In this document: piece by piece, positions 26,354 to 34,223 of the stretch
How positions within the stretch are numbered: the stretch's first letter is position 1
How the letters are laid out: each line of letters begins with the position of its first letter
Source: Azophilus sp965200465
Lineage (GTDB): Bacteria; Pseudomonadota; Gammaproteobacteria; Pseudomonadales; Azotimanducaceae
DNA: 64,000 nt
Assembly (NCBI GenBank): GCA_965200465.1
Contig: OZ241358.1
Coordinates: forward strand, 744,001 to 808,000
Reading direction: 5' to 3'
The notes under the pieces: model-generated
Database searches by the model: none
Seen by the model: only the letters and a program-made list of their open reading frames with translations
What the model was told of the DNA's origin: nothing
Translations under genes and position numbers: made by a program

Positions 26354-28176
26354 AAGTCACCTACAACGACTTCGTCATCCGCTTCGCCAACGTCAACGGC
26401 TCCGGCTCCGCCAGCGCCAACGGCATGTTCGCCAAGGCGCTGTTCCGCATGGGCGTGCCGGTGGCGGTGCGCAACATCTTCCCCTCCAACATCCAAGGGC
26501 TGCCCACTTGGTTCGAGGTGCGGGCGAACGAGCAGGGCCACCTGGGCCGCCGCGAAGGGGTGGACATCATGGTGGCCATGAATGCGGAGACCTACGCCGA
26601 GGACATCGCCGCGCTGAAGCCCGGCGGCCATCTCTTCCACGACAACTCCAAGCCCTTGGCGGCGTCGCTCAAGCGCAGCGACATCCGCGAGATAGGCATG
26701 CCCATCGCCGCCCTGCTGCTAGCGGAGTTCACGGACTTGAAGCAGCGCTCGCTGTTCAAGAACATCGTCTATCTGGGCGCCCTCTCGGCCCTGCTGAACA
26801 TCGAGTTCGACGTCATCACCGGCATGGTGGCCAAGCAGTACAAGGGCAAGGACGACCTCATCCAACCCAACATCCACGCCTTGGAGCTGGGCCGCCGCTA
26901 CGCCCTGGACTACTTGGACGGCCCCATCGAACACCAAGTGCGGCGCACCGCCGCCAACGGCGACAGGATCCTCATCGACGGCAACACCGCCGCCGCCTTG
27001 GGCGCCCTGTACGGCGGCGCCACGGTCTGCGCTTGGTATCCCATCACGCCTTCCACCTCCTTGGCCGAAGCCTTCGAACGCTACGCCAACAAGCTGCGGG
27101 TGGACAGGAGGACCGAGCGTAGGAAGTTCGCCGTCGTGCAGGCGGAGGACGAGCTTTCCGCCATCGGCATCGTCATCGGCGCGGCTTGGAACGGGGCGCG
27201 CGCCTTCACCGCCACCAGCGGCCCCGGCGTTTCCCTGATGTCGGAGTTTCTCGGCCTCGCCTACTTCGCGGAAATCCCCGCGGTGCTGTTCGACATTCAA
27301 CGCGCCGGCCCCTCCACCGGCATGCCCACCCGCACCCAGCAGAGCGACCTGCTCGGCGCCGCCTACGCCTCCCACGGGGACACCCGCCATGTGCTGCTGT
27401 TCCCCGCCACGCCCAAGGAGTGCTTCGACTTCGCCGCCGAGGCCCTGGACTTGGCGGACCGGCTGCAAACCCCCATCATCGTGATGAGCGACCTGGATCT
27501 GGGCATGAACGACAGCGTCTCCGAGCCCTTGGCCTGGGATGACGCCCGCCGCTACGACCGGGGCAAGGTGCTGGACGCCGCGGCGCTGGACGGCATCGAA
27601 CGCTTTGGCCGCTATCTGGACGTGGACGGCGACGGCATCGGCTACCGCACCCTGCCCGGCGCCCATCCGAGCAAGGGCGCCTTCTTCACGCGGGGCACCT
27701 CCAGGGACGAGTTCGCCGCCTACACCGAAAATCCGGACGCCTACCAGCGCAACATGGAGCGCTTGCAGCGCAAATGGGCCACGGCCGCCGCCTTGGTGCC
27801 CAAGGCGGAAATCCAGTCGGACGGACGCAAGGCCGGCATCCTCTACTACGGCACCAGCGCCGCCCCCATGCAGGAGGCCCTGGCCCTGCTGCGCGAGGAC
27901 GGCGTTCGGCTGGACCGGATTCGGGTGCGCGGCTTCCCTTTCGGCGCGGAGGTCCATGAGTTCATCGACGCCCATGCAATGGTGTTCGTGGTCGATCAGA
28001 ACCGCGACGGGCAGATGCGCACCCTGCTGATCAACGAGGGGGACTTAAACCCCGCCAAGCTCATCTCCCTGCGCTACTACGCCGGGCTGTCCATTTCCGC
28101 CGACGAGATTCGCCGCCAAGTGCTCGACCACTACCAAGCGCGGAAGCTGCCGCGGCTGCAGGAGGTGGGCGCATGA
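26350..28176 (+). CDS. korA: 2-oxoacid:acceptor oxidoreductase, fused gamma-alpha subunit (KorA-like)
   Basis: 608-residue subunit of a thiamine-dependent oxidoreductase that oxidatively decarboxylates a 2-oxoacid, probably 2-oxoglutarate, to an acyl-CoA and passes electrons to ferredoxin or a partner flavoprotein. Residues about 1-190 form the gamma domain (RFANVNGSGSASANGMFAKA). From about 210 the pyrimidine-binding alpha domain follows (WYPITPSTSLAEAFERYA, then TSGPGVSLMSEFLGLAYFAE and QRAGPSTGMPTRTQQSDL). The start at 26350 is chosen for its ATGA overlap with the flavoprotein stop. Its own stop overlaps korB. Substrate choice is by family resemblance. Confidence 0.87.
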   Translation: MKVTYNDFVIRFANVNGSGSASANGMFAKALFRMGVPVAVRNIFPSNIQGLPTWFEVRANEQGHLGRREGVDIMVAMNAETYAEDIAALKPGGHLFHDNSKPLAASLKRSDIREIGMPIAALLLAEFTDLKQRSLFKNIVYLGALSALLNIEFDVITGMVAKQYKGKDDLIQPNIHALELGRRYALDYLDGPIEHQVRRTAANGDRILIDGNTAAALGALYGGATVCAWYPITPSTSLAEAFERYANKLRVDRRTERRKFAVVQAEDELSAIGIVIGAAWNGARAFTATSGPGVSLMSEFLGLAYFAEIPAVLFDIQRAGPSTGMPTRTQQSDLLGAAYASHGDTRHVLLFPATPKECFDFAAEALDLADRLQTPIIVMSDLDLGMNDSVSEPLAWDDARRYDRGKVLDAAALDGIERFGRYLDVDGDGIGYRTLPGAHPSKGAFFTRGTSRDEFAAYTENPDAYQRNMERLQRKWATAAALVPKAEIQSDGRKAGILYYGTSAAPMQEALALLREDGVRLDRIRVRGFPFGAEVHEFIDAHAMVFVVDQNRDGQMRTLLINEGDLNPAKLISLRYYAGLSISADEIRRQVLDHYQARKLPRLQEVGA

Positions 28177-29228
28177 CCTTCGTCGCCAAGCCGCGCATTC
28201 ACCATCCGCTGCTGCCGCTGAACGAACTCAACCTAACCCGGCGGGACTACGAAGGCGCGGTCTCCACCCTGTGCGCCGGCTGCGGGCATGACTCGGTGAG
28301 CGCCGCCATCGTGCAGGCCTGCGCCGAACTTGCCCTGCCGCCGCATCGCTTCGCCAAGCTGTCCGGCATCGGCTGCTCCTCGAAGACGCCCAGCTACTTT
28401 CTGGACAGGTCGCACGGCTTCAACTCCGTGCATGGGCGCATGCCGTCCGTGGCCACCGGCGCCAACCTGGCCAACAGGTCGCTGCACTGCATCGGCGTCT
28501 CCGGCGACGGGGACAGCGCCTCCATCGGCCTCGGCCAGTTCGCGCACATCGTCCGTCGCCGCATTCACATGCTGTACATAGTCGATAACAACGGCACCTA
28601 CGGGCTGACCAAGGGGCAGTTCTCCGCCACCAACGACCGCGGCTCCACCAGCAAGCGGGGCGTGCCGAACCTGTATGAACCCATCGACTTGGCCAGCATG
28701 GCCCTGCAGCTCGGCGCCAGCTTCGTCGGGCGCAGCTTCTCCGGGGACAAGCGGCAGCTAGTGCCCCTCATCAAGGCCGGGCTGATGCATCCAGGCATGG
28801 CGTTTCTGGACGTCATCTCCCCCTGCGTCGCCTTCAACAACCACAACGGCTCCACCAAGAGCTTCCAGTACGTGCGCGAGCACAGCGCCAAGCTGATGGA
28901 GGCGGACTACATTGCGCCGAGCGCCGAGCTCACCGCGGACTACGAACCCGGCGCCGCCGAGGACGTGCCCATGCCGGACGGTTCGACGCTGCGGCTGCGC
29001 AAGGTCGATGCCAAGTACGACGTGCGTGACCGCATCGGCGCCCTCGCCCATGTGCAGCGCTGCCAGGAGCAGGGCGAGGTGCTGACCGGGCTGTTGTACG
29101 TGGACCCGGACGCCGCCGACTGCCACGACATCCTGCGCACAGTGGAGACGCCCCTAAACGAACTGACCGAGCGGGACCTATGCCCCGGCAGCGGGGAGCT
29201 TGACAGGCTGAACGAGAGTTTTCGCTAG
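28173..29228 (+). CDS. korB: 2-oxoacid:acceptor oxidoreductase beta subunit (KorB-like)
   Basis: 351-residue subunit that holds thiamine diphosphate and one 4Fe-4S cluster. Visible signatures are CAGCGHD (cluster ligands and active-site loop), SGIGCSSKTPSYF, and the TPP/Mg motif GDGDSASIGLGQFAHIVRR followed by DNNGTYGLTKGQFSAT. The ATG overlaps the korA stop by four bases. With korA and the flavoprotein it completes a three-gene operon ending in a clear terminator. Such complexes can replace 2-oxoglutarate dehydrogenase under low oxygen or run in the reductive direction. Confidence 0.9.
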   Translation: MTFVAKPRIHHPLLPLNELNLTRRDYEGAVSTLCAGCGHDSVSAAIVQACAELALPPHRFAKLSGIGCSSKTPSYFLDRSHGFNSVHGRMPSVATGANLANRSLHCIGVSGDGDSASIGLGQFAHIVRRRIHMLYIVDNNGTYGLTKGQFSATNDRGSTSKRGVPNLYEPIDLASMALQLGASFVGRSFSGDKRQLVPLIKAGLMHPGMAFLDVISPCVAFNNHNGSTKSFQYVREHSAKLMEADYIAPSAELTADYEPGAAEDVPMPDGSTLRLRKVDAKYDVRDRIGALAHVQRCQEQGEVLTGLLYVDPDAADCHDILRTVETPLNELTERDLCPGSGELDRLNESFR

Positions 29229-29232
29229 TTCC

Positions 29233-29291
29233 GGCGCACTGCTCGCGGCCAGTGCCTAGAAGTCGAGGAACTGCAGTGCCGCCCTTTTTTT
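29233..29291 (+). terminator. Intrinsic terminator after korB
   Basis: GGCGCACTGC (29233-29242) pairs with GCAGTGCCGCC (29273-29283) with one bulged base, followed by C and seven T (29285-29291). It lies 4 bases after the korB stop. Bases 29292-29476 beyond it show no gene: a 19-codon frame at 29391 (MEKNFNEHKVLQVFGLAKG) has no recognisable features. Confidence 0.7.
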
Positions 29292-29476
29292 GGTTCGCCG
29301 TGGCGCTTTGTGCAGCCGCAGTGGGTTGCAGGAGCGCTTTCCAGTGACGCAAGCCGTTCGATGCATGGTTGCGACGGGCGGGGCGGCGAACATGGAGAAA
29401 AACTTCAATGAGCACAAGGTGTTGCAGGTTTTCGGCTTGGCGAAGGGTTGAATGCGCTACTAGAAAAACTACCATG

Positions 29477-29506
29477 TTGAAAAGCCGAAGCCGGCAGCTC
29501 TACAAT
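29477..29506 (+). promoter_or_regulatory. Sigma-70 type promoter for the G-tract small gene
   Basis: TTGAAA (29477-29482) and TACAAT (29501-29506) are separated by 18 bases. Transcription would start near 29513 and give a leader of about 115 bases, almost all of it inside or between the arms of the inverted repeat at 29521-29604. Good hexamers, predicted only from sequence. Confidence 0.55.
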
Positions 29507-29520
29507 ACGCTTTGACGCCT

Positions 29521-29604
29521 TGCGCCCTTGGCGGGTTCCCTACAGCACGGCTTGTTTGCTCAGTGCGAAAGTGTGCCTATGCGTCCATACCCGCCAAGGG
29601 CGCA
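29521..29604. repeat. 16-bp perfect inverted repeat in the leader of the G-tract gene
   Basis: TGCGCCCTTGGCGGGT (29521-29536) is the exact reverse complement of ACCCGCCAAGGGCGCA (29589-29604), with a 52-base loop. It ends 10 bases before the AGGAG ribosome site (29615-29619) of the small gene. In RNA it would form a stable GC-rich stem directly before translation initiation; in DNA it could be a recombination or binding site. Confidence 0.8.
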
Positions 29605-29628
29605 CCCTTCAACTAGGAGTGCGGACCA

Positions 29629-29857
29629 ATGAGCAAAAGCGAACAGATCGGGGGGGGGGGGGGGGACTGAAACGACGCCCCGCAAGGAACCGAAGCCGAA
29701 GCAAAAGCGGCCTTGGATCAAGCCTAGGGTGCGGCTGGTGGAGTTCGCCAAAACCAAAGCTTACGGCGTGCAGCCTGGTTCCAATGTTTATGTGGAGGGC
29801 TTACCTGGCAACAGCGGCGGCCTCAACATCAGTAGCTATGACCCGAACCTATCCTAG
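29629..29857 (+). pseudogene. Small gene interrupted by a G16 tract, possible phase-variable peptide
   Basis: AGGAG site at 29615, ATG at 29629, then MSKSEQI followed by the run of 16 G. As written the frame meets TGA at 29668. If the run were 15 or 18 G, the frame would continue for 63 more codons to TAG at 29855: TETTPRKEPKPKQKRPWIKP, RVRLVEFAKTKAYGVQPGSN, VYVEGLPGNSGGLNISSYDP, NLS, about 75 residues in all. The downstream part has no stop codon and a clear amphipathic, protein-like composition: a Lys/Pro-rich leader with a WIKP motif, then a Gly/Ser/Asn-rich end. It could be a switched-off phase-variable gene, a homopolymer sequencing error, or a pseudogene. Family not recognised. Confidence 0.55.
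29650..29665 (+). repeat. Homopolymeric G16 tract
   Basis: Sixteen consecutive G inside the start of the small gene. Tracts of this length are prone to slipped-strand length changes and are typical contingency loci in other bacteria. It is by far the longest mononucleotide run that I noticed in the window. Length calling of such runs is also error-prone in sequencing, so the exact number is uncertain. Confidence 0.95.
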
Positions 29858-30000
29858 TGCGCCCATGCGGGGCCGGTGCCTGTTGGTTCTCCCTTCATGC
29901 CTAGAAAGGCACTGTTCAAGCGCCCCCCGCGCCTAGTTCGGGCGGTTCCGGGCTTGGCGGCCGAGTCCTTCGGCGGGGCGCCGTCCCTTGACCTGCGGAG

Positions 30001-30239
30001 TTCTTCGAGGCGGACGGCGGGGAGGCGCTGGACTTGGGCGGCGTTCTGAGGGTGCTGCCGAACGGCGAGGGCCTTGAGGGTTTCGTGACGGTCACAGGGT
30101 GACGGCGACGGACGCGGACGGGCCGACCGCGGAGGGCTCCTTCGTGGTGGAGATTCTGCCGGAGATGCGCCCGTTCGCGTCGGGCTGGCGGCTGGGCTGG
30201 CTGACGGGCGATGCGGCGGGCGACCGGGGCGCTCCCTAA
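30001..30239 (+). pseudogene. Remnant of a surface-type Ig/cadherin-like repeat protein
   Basis: One frame reads FEADGGEALDLGGVLRVLPN then GEGLEGFVTVTG and stops; the neighbouring frame continues VTATDADGPTAEGSFVVEIL and stops at 30237. TVTATDADG...GSF is the hallmark of bacterial cadherin/VCBS-like beta-sandwich repeats. The two halves need one frameshift and lack a start, signal peptide and further repeats. Part of a decayed adhesin-type gene is the simplest reading. Bases 29858-30000 before it show nothing recognisable. Confidence 0.4.
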
Positions 30240-30272
30240 AAAATCCGGATGGCGCCGATCCCGTACAAGTGG

Positions 30273-30301
30273 TTGGCAGTACCTTGCCAATTCGCCATAC
30301 T
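30273..30301 (+). promoter_or_regulatory. Promoter with overlapping operator-like palindrome
   Basis: TTGGCA (30273-30278), a 17-base spacer and CATACT (30296-30301) resemble a sigma-70 promoter. TTGGCA also forms an inverted pair with TGCCAA (30285-30290, six bases apart), so a regulator could block the -35 box. It would drive the micro-gene at 30329 and possibly the transporter at 30446. Confidence 0.4.
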
Positions 30302-30328
30302 GGCCGTGGGGAGTGTGCGGAAGCCAGC

Positions 30329-30394
30329 GTGAAGATTGAAATTGACATTCAGCCGGAGGAGGTGCGCGAACTGATGGGTTGGCCGGACGTCTAG
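30329..30394 (+). CDS. 21-residue micro-ORF, truncated DUF6489-like start
   Basis: GTG start preceded by a GGAAGCC stretch; encodes a 21-residue peptide (KIEIDIQPEEVRELMGWPDV after the initiator). The pattern K-I-x-I-D-I...PEE-x-R...G-x-P-D-V matches the N-terminus of small acidic DUF6489-type proteins, which are much longer. Either a truncated relic or a leader peptide ahead of the transporter gene; no more can be said. Confidence 0.35.
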   Translation: MKIEIDIQPEEVRELMGWPDV

Positions 30395-30445
30395 GCGCAC
30401 ACGGGGTTGCGCCTTTTCGTCTTGCAGGGAGCGCCTTGAAGGAAC

Positions 30446-31795
30446 ATGTCGGCTAGCGCTTCGGTTCGGTGGTCCACGCGCTTCGGCTTCTTGATGGCCT
30501 CCGTCGGCTTCGCCGTGGGCCTTGGCAACATCTGGCGCTTTCCCTACGTCACCGGGGAGAACGGCGGCGGCGCGTTCGTCGCTGTTTATGTGGTCTGCGT
30601 CGCCGTCATCGCCCTGCCCATCCTGATGGCGGAGATTCTCGTCGGGCGGCGCGGCCGGCGCAATCCCGCCGACGCCATGGCCGCGGTAGCCTTGGGGGAG
30701 GGGGCCAGCCCGGCTTGGCGCTGGGTCGGCGGCCTCAACCTCGCCGCCGCTTTCCTGATTGCGGTGCTGTACTGCGTCATCGCCGGCTGGGTGCTGCACT
30801 ACCTGCACCAAGCGCTTTGGGTGGGCTTTGCCGGCGTCGATGGCGCTCTCGCCGTCGCACGCTTTGAGGCGTTGCGCGGCGATGCGCCGGCCCTGGCCTT
30901 CTGGACTTTTCTCAGCCTTGGCGCAACCGCGGCCATCATCCATGCCGGTGTGCGCAAGGGCATTGAGCGAGCGGTTAACTTCATGATGCCGTTGCTGTTC
31001 GGCCTGCTGCTGTTGCTGGCGGTCCACAACCTGTACGTCGGCGGTGCGCGGCAGACCTTGGCCTACCTCTTCGCGCCGGACCTAAGCAAGGTGAGCGGCC
31101 CCATGCTGCTGGCGGCGGTGGGGCAGGCGTTCTTCTCCATCGGCGTGGCCATGGGAGGGATGATGGCGTTCGCCGCCTACCTGCCGGCGGGAGCCTCCAT
31201 TGGTCGCAGCGCCGCGGCGATCGTCTGCGTGGACACCCTGGTGGCGGTGGTCGCCGGGTTGGTGATCTTTCCGGCGGCGTTCAGCTTTGGGTTGGACCCG
31301 GCCGCCGGCGAGGGCTTGATCTTCGAGACCCTGCCGGTGGCGTTTGGGCAAATGGCCGGGGGGCGCATTGTCGGCATCCTGTTCTTCCTGCTGCTTTCCG
31401 TGGCGGCGGTCACCTCCATGGTCGGCTTCCTGGAGCCGGTGACGGCTTGGCTGGAGCAGAACAGCAGCCTTTCCCGCCGCGTCAGCGCCTTGGCGGTGGC
31501 GGCGGCGGTGGGAGCGCTCAGCAGCATCGCCATTTTGGGGCACAACCACTGGGCGGACCTGCGCTTGTTCGGCGTCGATGTCGTCACCTTGTTCGACTAT
31601 GCGCCGAACGAGATCATGCTGCCTCTAGGCGGCTTGCTGATCGCCGTTTTCGTTGGCTGGTTCGTCAGGCCAGCCACGGTTCGGGAGGAGTTGGCGCTGG
31701 CCTCGCCGTTGCTGTTCCGCGCTTGGCATGGTCTGCTGCGCTACCTGGTGCCGGTGGCGGTGTTTCTGATCTTGGCGTTCGGAATTTTGGGTTAG
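30446..31795 (+). CDS. Neurotransmitter:sodium symporter (NSS/SNF) family transporter
   Basis: Sodium-coupled amino-acid or amine importer of the LeuT fold. The 449-residue protein has the signature first helix GFAVGLGNIWRFPYVTGENG followed by GGAFVAVY, and about 11-12 membrane segments. The unwound substrate and sodium site in helix 1 (GLGNIWRF) is intact. A GAAGGA site lies just before the ATG. It is convergent with the MATE gene, 8 bases apart. The substrate cannot be told from sequence; tyrosine, tryptophan, leucine or betaine-like compounds are typical. Confidence 0.9.
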   Translation: MSASASVRWSTRFGFLMASVGFAVGLGNIWRFPYVTGENGGGAFVAVYVVCVAVIALPILMAEILVGRRGRRNPADAMAAVALGEGASPAWRWVGGLNLAAAFLIAVLYCVIAGWVLHYLHQALWVGFAGVDGALAVARFEALRGDAPALAFWTFLSLGATAAIIHAGVRKGIERAVNFMMPLLFGLLLLLAVHNLYVGGARQTLAYLFAPDLSKVSGPMLLAAVGQAFFSIGVAMGGMMAFAAYLPAGASIGRSAAAIVCVDTLVAVVAGLVIFPAAFSFGLDPAAGEGLIFETLPVAFGQMAGGRIVGILFFLLLSVAAVTSMVGFLEPVTAWLEQNSSLSRRVSALAVAAAVGALSSIAILGHNHWADLRLFGVDVVTLFDYAPNEIMLPLGGLLIAVFVGWFVRPATVREELALASPLLFRAWHGLLRYLVPVAVFLILAFGILG

Positions 31796-31803
31796 CGGTC
31801 CCC

Positions 31804-33144
31804 CTAGGCTGCGGCGGCGCGGCGTAGATGACGCCTAATCCAGTAGGCGGACAAAGCGCCGATCAGCAGGTTGGCGATGGCGGCGGCGGCGAAGATGCCT
31901 TGGTGGCCGAACAGCCGGTTGCCGACCAGCGCCAAGGGCGCGTAAACCGCCGCCATGCGGCCTAAGGAGAGGATCAGCGCCGGCAAGGGCTTGCCGAGGG
32001 CGGTGAAGGTGGCGCTGGCGATCATGCCGACGCCCAGCGGCCCATAGGTGGCGGGCACCAGCAGCAGATAGGCGTAGGCCGCGTCCGCCACCGCCGCGTC
32101 GTCGCTGATGGCGCCGACGATGGAGCGCCCCCAGAAAGCCAGCGCCAAGCAGATGGCCAGGCTGTATCCCAGCGCGAAGCGGTAGGCGAGCCGATGCGCC
32201 TCCAGCACCCGCGCATGTTGGCCCGCCCCCCAATTCTGGCCAACGAAAGGCCCGGTGCTGGCGGCCAGCGCCATCAACGCCATGGTGGCCAGGGCTTCAA
32301 TGCGCGATGCGATGCCGAAGCCGGCCACCACGGCGTTGCTGTGGGGAGCGAGCAGCACGACGGTGATCGCCAAGGAGGCCGGCCCGATCAGATTGGTCAT
32401 GGCGCTGGGAATGCCGATGGCGAGAACCTCCCGCCAGGAAGTCCATAGCGCCCGCAAGCCGGCGATTCGCCACGGCAGGAGCCGCATCCGGCGCAGCGCC
32501 GCCAAAGTGATTAGGAAGATGACCACCCGGGAGCAGACGAAGGCCCAGGCCGCTCCGACCAGCCCCAGCCCATCCGCGTAGCCGGGCAGGCCGAACATGA
32601 GGGGCGGGGCCATCACCACCTGCAGGGCGGCGCTTCCCGCCATGATGAAGCCCGGCGTGCGGGCGTTGCCCACCGCCCGCATGATCATGGTTGACACCAT
32701 GGACAAGGCGAACAACGGCAACCCAAAGACCCAGACGCCCATGTATTCGGCGATGAGCGGCAGTATCTCCGCGTTGGCGCCGAGGGTTCGGAACACGGCC
32801 TCCTGAAAGACCGACATCAGGATTGAGAGCGAGGCCACGAACAGGGCGGCCAGCAGCAAGGCATGGGTGGCAAGGCGCGGCGTCAGCGCTCGTTCGCCCC
32901 GTCCCACCATGCGGGCGATGATCGAGGCGGCGCCGACGCCGATGCCCATGGTGACGGTGGTCATGCCCATCACGACGGGAAAGCTGAAGCTGATGGCGCC
33001 CAGCTCCAGGCTGCCGATCATGCCGACGTAGATGATGTCGATCATCGACGCCACGAACATCGAGGAGATGCCGAGGAACATCGGTATGGTCAGGTTGACC
33101 AAGTGCTTGCCGGTCGAGCCTTCGACGAGGCGGGCTTCGTTCAT
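31804..33144 (-). CDS. MATE family efflux transporter
   Basis: Sodium- or proton-driven multidrug/toxic compound exporter of the inner membrane. The 446-residue protein has 12 expected helices in two related halves: N-half IPMFLGISSMFVASMIDIIY, GIGVGAASIIARMVGRGE; C-half GFGIASRIEALATMALMALA and GPFVGQNWGAG. The start at 33144 (MNEARLVEGSTGKHL) is chosen because the longer open frame to 33303 is not family-like and reaches into the divergent promoter region. It is divergent from the BKACE gene, with 170 bases between starts. Confidence 0.9.
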   Translation of the reverse strand: MNEARLVEGSTGKHLVNLTIPMFLGISSMFVASMIDIIYVGMIGSLELGAISFSFPVVMGMTTVTMGIGVGAASIIARMVGRGERALTPRLATHALLLAALFVASLSILMSVFQEAVFRTLGANAEILPLIAEYMGVWVFGLPLFALSMVSTMIMRAVGNARTPGFIMAGSAALQVVMAPPLMFGLPGYADGLGLVGAAWAFVCSRVVIFLITLAALRRMRLLPWRIAGLRALWTSWREVLAIGIPSAMTNLIGPASLAITVVLLAPHSNAVVAGFGIASRIEALATMALMALAASTGPFVGQNWGAGQHARVLEAHRLAYRFALGYSLAICLALAFWGRSIVGAISDDAAVADAAYAYLLLVPATYGPLGVGMIASATFTALGKPLPALILSLGRMAAVYAPLALVGNRLFGHQGIFAAAAIANLLIGALSAYWIRRHLRRAAAA

Positions 33145-33314
33145 GTTGCTGGGGCTTCGTTGCGCTGGCCGGCTATATTGTGACAGCTTAGCGCCGCTTG
33201 AATTTTCCTGCCCAATGTCCCGTGGCGGAATGGCCGCGGCGGGCAAATGGACGATCCGTTGCGGACTTGAATGTCGTAGTCTCTCTCCGTGCAATGCAAG
33301 CAAAGGAGGCCGCC

Positions 33315-34223
33315 ATGCCCCTGCAAATGAATCGGGAAGTCTTCATCACCTGCGCCGTCACCGGCTCCGGCGCCACCCAGGAGCGCAGCCGCCATGTGCC
33401 CCGCTCCCCGGAGGCCATCGCCGCCAGCGCCATTGACGCCGCCAAGGCCGGCGCGGCCGTTGTCCATTGCCATGTGCGTGACCCGGAGACTGGCGCTCCC
33501 GCTCGGGCGCCGGCGCTCTATCGGGAGCTGACGGAGCGCATTCGCGCCTCCAGCACGGACGTGGTCCTGAACCTGACCACCGGCATGGGCGGCGACCTCA
33601 TACTCGGGCCGGTGGAGCAGCCGCTGCCCTTGGGCAACCAGACCGACATGGCCGGCGCCAGCGAGCGAATGCAGCCGGTGGTGGAGTGCCGCCCGGAAAT
33701 CTGCACCCTGGACTGCGGCACCATGAACTTCAATGAGGCTGACTATGTGATGACCAACACGCCCGGCATGTTGCGGGCCATGGGCGGCATGATGACTGAG
33801 CTTGGGGTGCAGGCGGAAATCGAGGCGTTCGACACCGGCCACCTTTGGTTTGCGCAGCAGTTGGTGGCGGAGGGTGTGCTCAGGGCGCCGGTTCTGACGC
33901 AGCTGTGCATGGGTGTGCCTTGGGGCGCTCCGGATGACCTCAACACCCTGATGGCGATGGTCAACAACGTGCCGGACGACTGGGTTTGGTCCGCCTTCAG
34001 CTTGGGCGCCCACCAGATGCCCTACGTCGCCGCCGCCGTGCTGGCCGGGGGCAACGTCCGGGTGGGCCTGGAGGACAACCTCTACTTGGCCAAGGGCCAG
34101 TTGGCCACCAACGCCCAGCTGGTGGAGCGCGCCGTCGGCATCGTTGAAAGCCTCGGCGCCAGGGTCCTCGGGCCGGACGCAGTGCGCGAACGCCTGGGGC
34201 TGGTCAAGCGCGGCCCCGCATGA
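33315..34223 (+). CDS. Beta-keto acid cleavage enzyme (BKACE, DUF849), probably dehydrocarnitine-cleaving
   Basis: Zinc-dependent enzyme that cleaves a beta-keto acid with acetyl-CoA. The 302-residue protein has the metal-binding HCHVRD segment (about 50-55), NLTTGMGG and the TIM-barrel course of the family, with TLDCGTMNF and QLCMGVPWGAP. The ATG at 33315 has an excellent AAAGGAGG site. Overlap with a carnitine-dehydrogenase-like gene (ATGA) suggests the dehydrocarnitine:acetyl-CoA reaction of carnitine breakdown (CdhC in Pseudomonas), giving betainyl-CoA and acetoacetate. An acetoacetyl-CoA synthetase lies 9 kb away. Substrate by context only. Confidence 0.82.
   Translation: MPLQMNREVFITCAVTGSGATQERSRHVPRSPEAIAASAIDAAKAGAAVVHCHVRDPETGAPARAPALYRELTERIRASSTDVVLNLTTGMGGDLILGPVEQPLPLGNQTDMAGASERMQPVVECRPEICTLDCGTMNFNEADYVMTNTPGMLRAMGGMMTELGVQAEIEAFDTGHLWFAQQLVAEGVLRAPVLTQLCMGVPWGAPDDLNTLMAMVNNVPDDWVWSAFSLGAHQMPYVAAAVLAGGNVRVGLEDNLYLAKGQLATNAQLVERAVGIVESLGARVLGPDAVRERLGLVKRGPA

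Noticed and set aside
29391..29450. 19-codon frame after korB (MEKNFNEHKVLQVFGLAKG)
   Set aside because: No ribosome site close to the ATG and no similarity I can name; too short to support.
29629..29857. Calling the G-tract gene a lasso or other modified-peptide precursor
   Set aside because: The WIKP motif is only a faint resemblance and no modifying enzymes or transporters are nearby.
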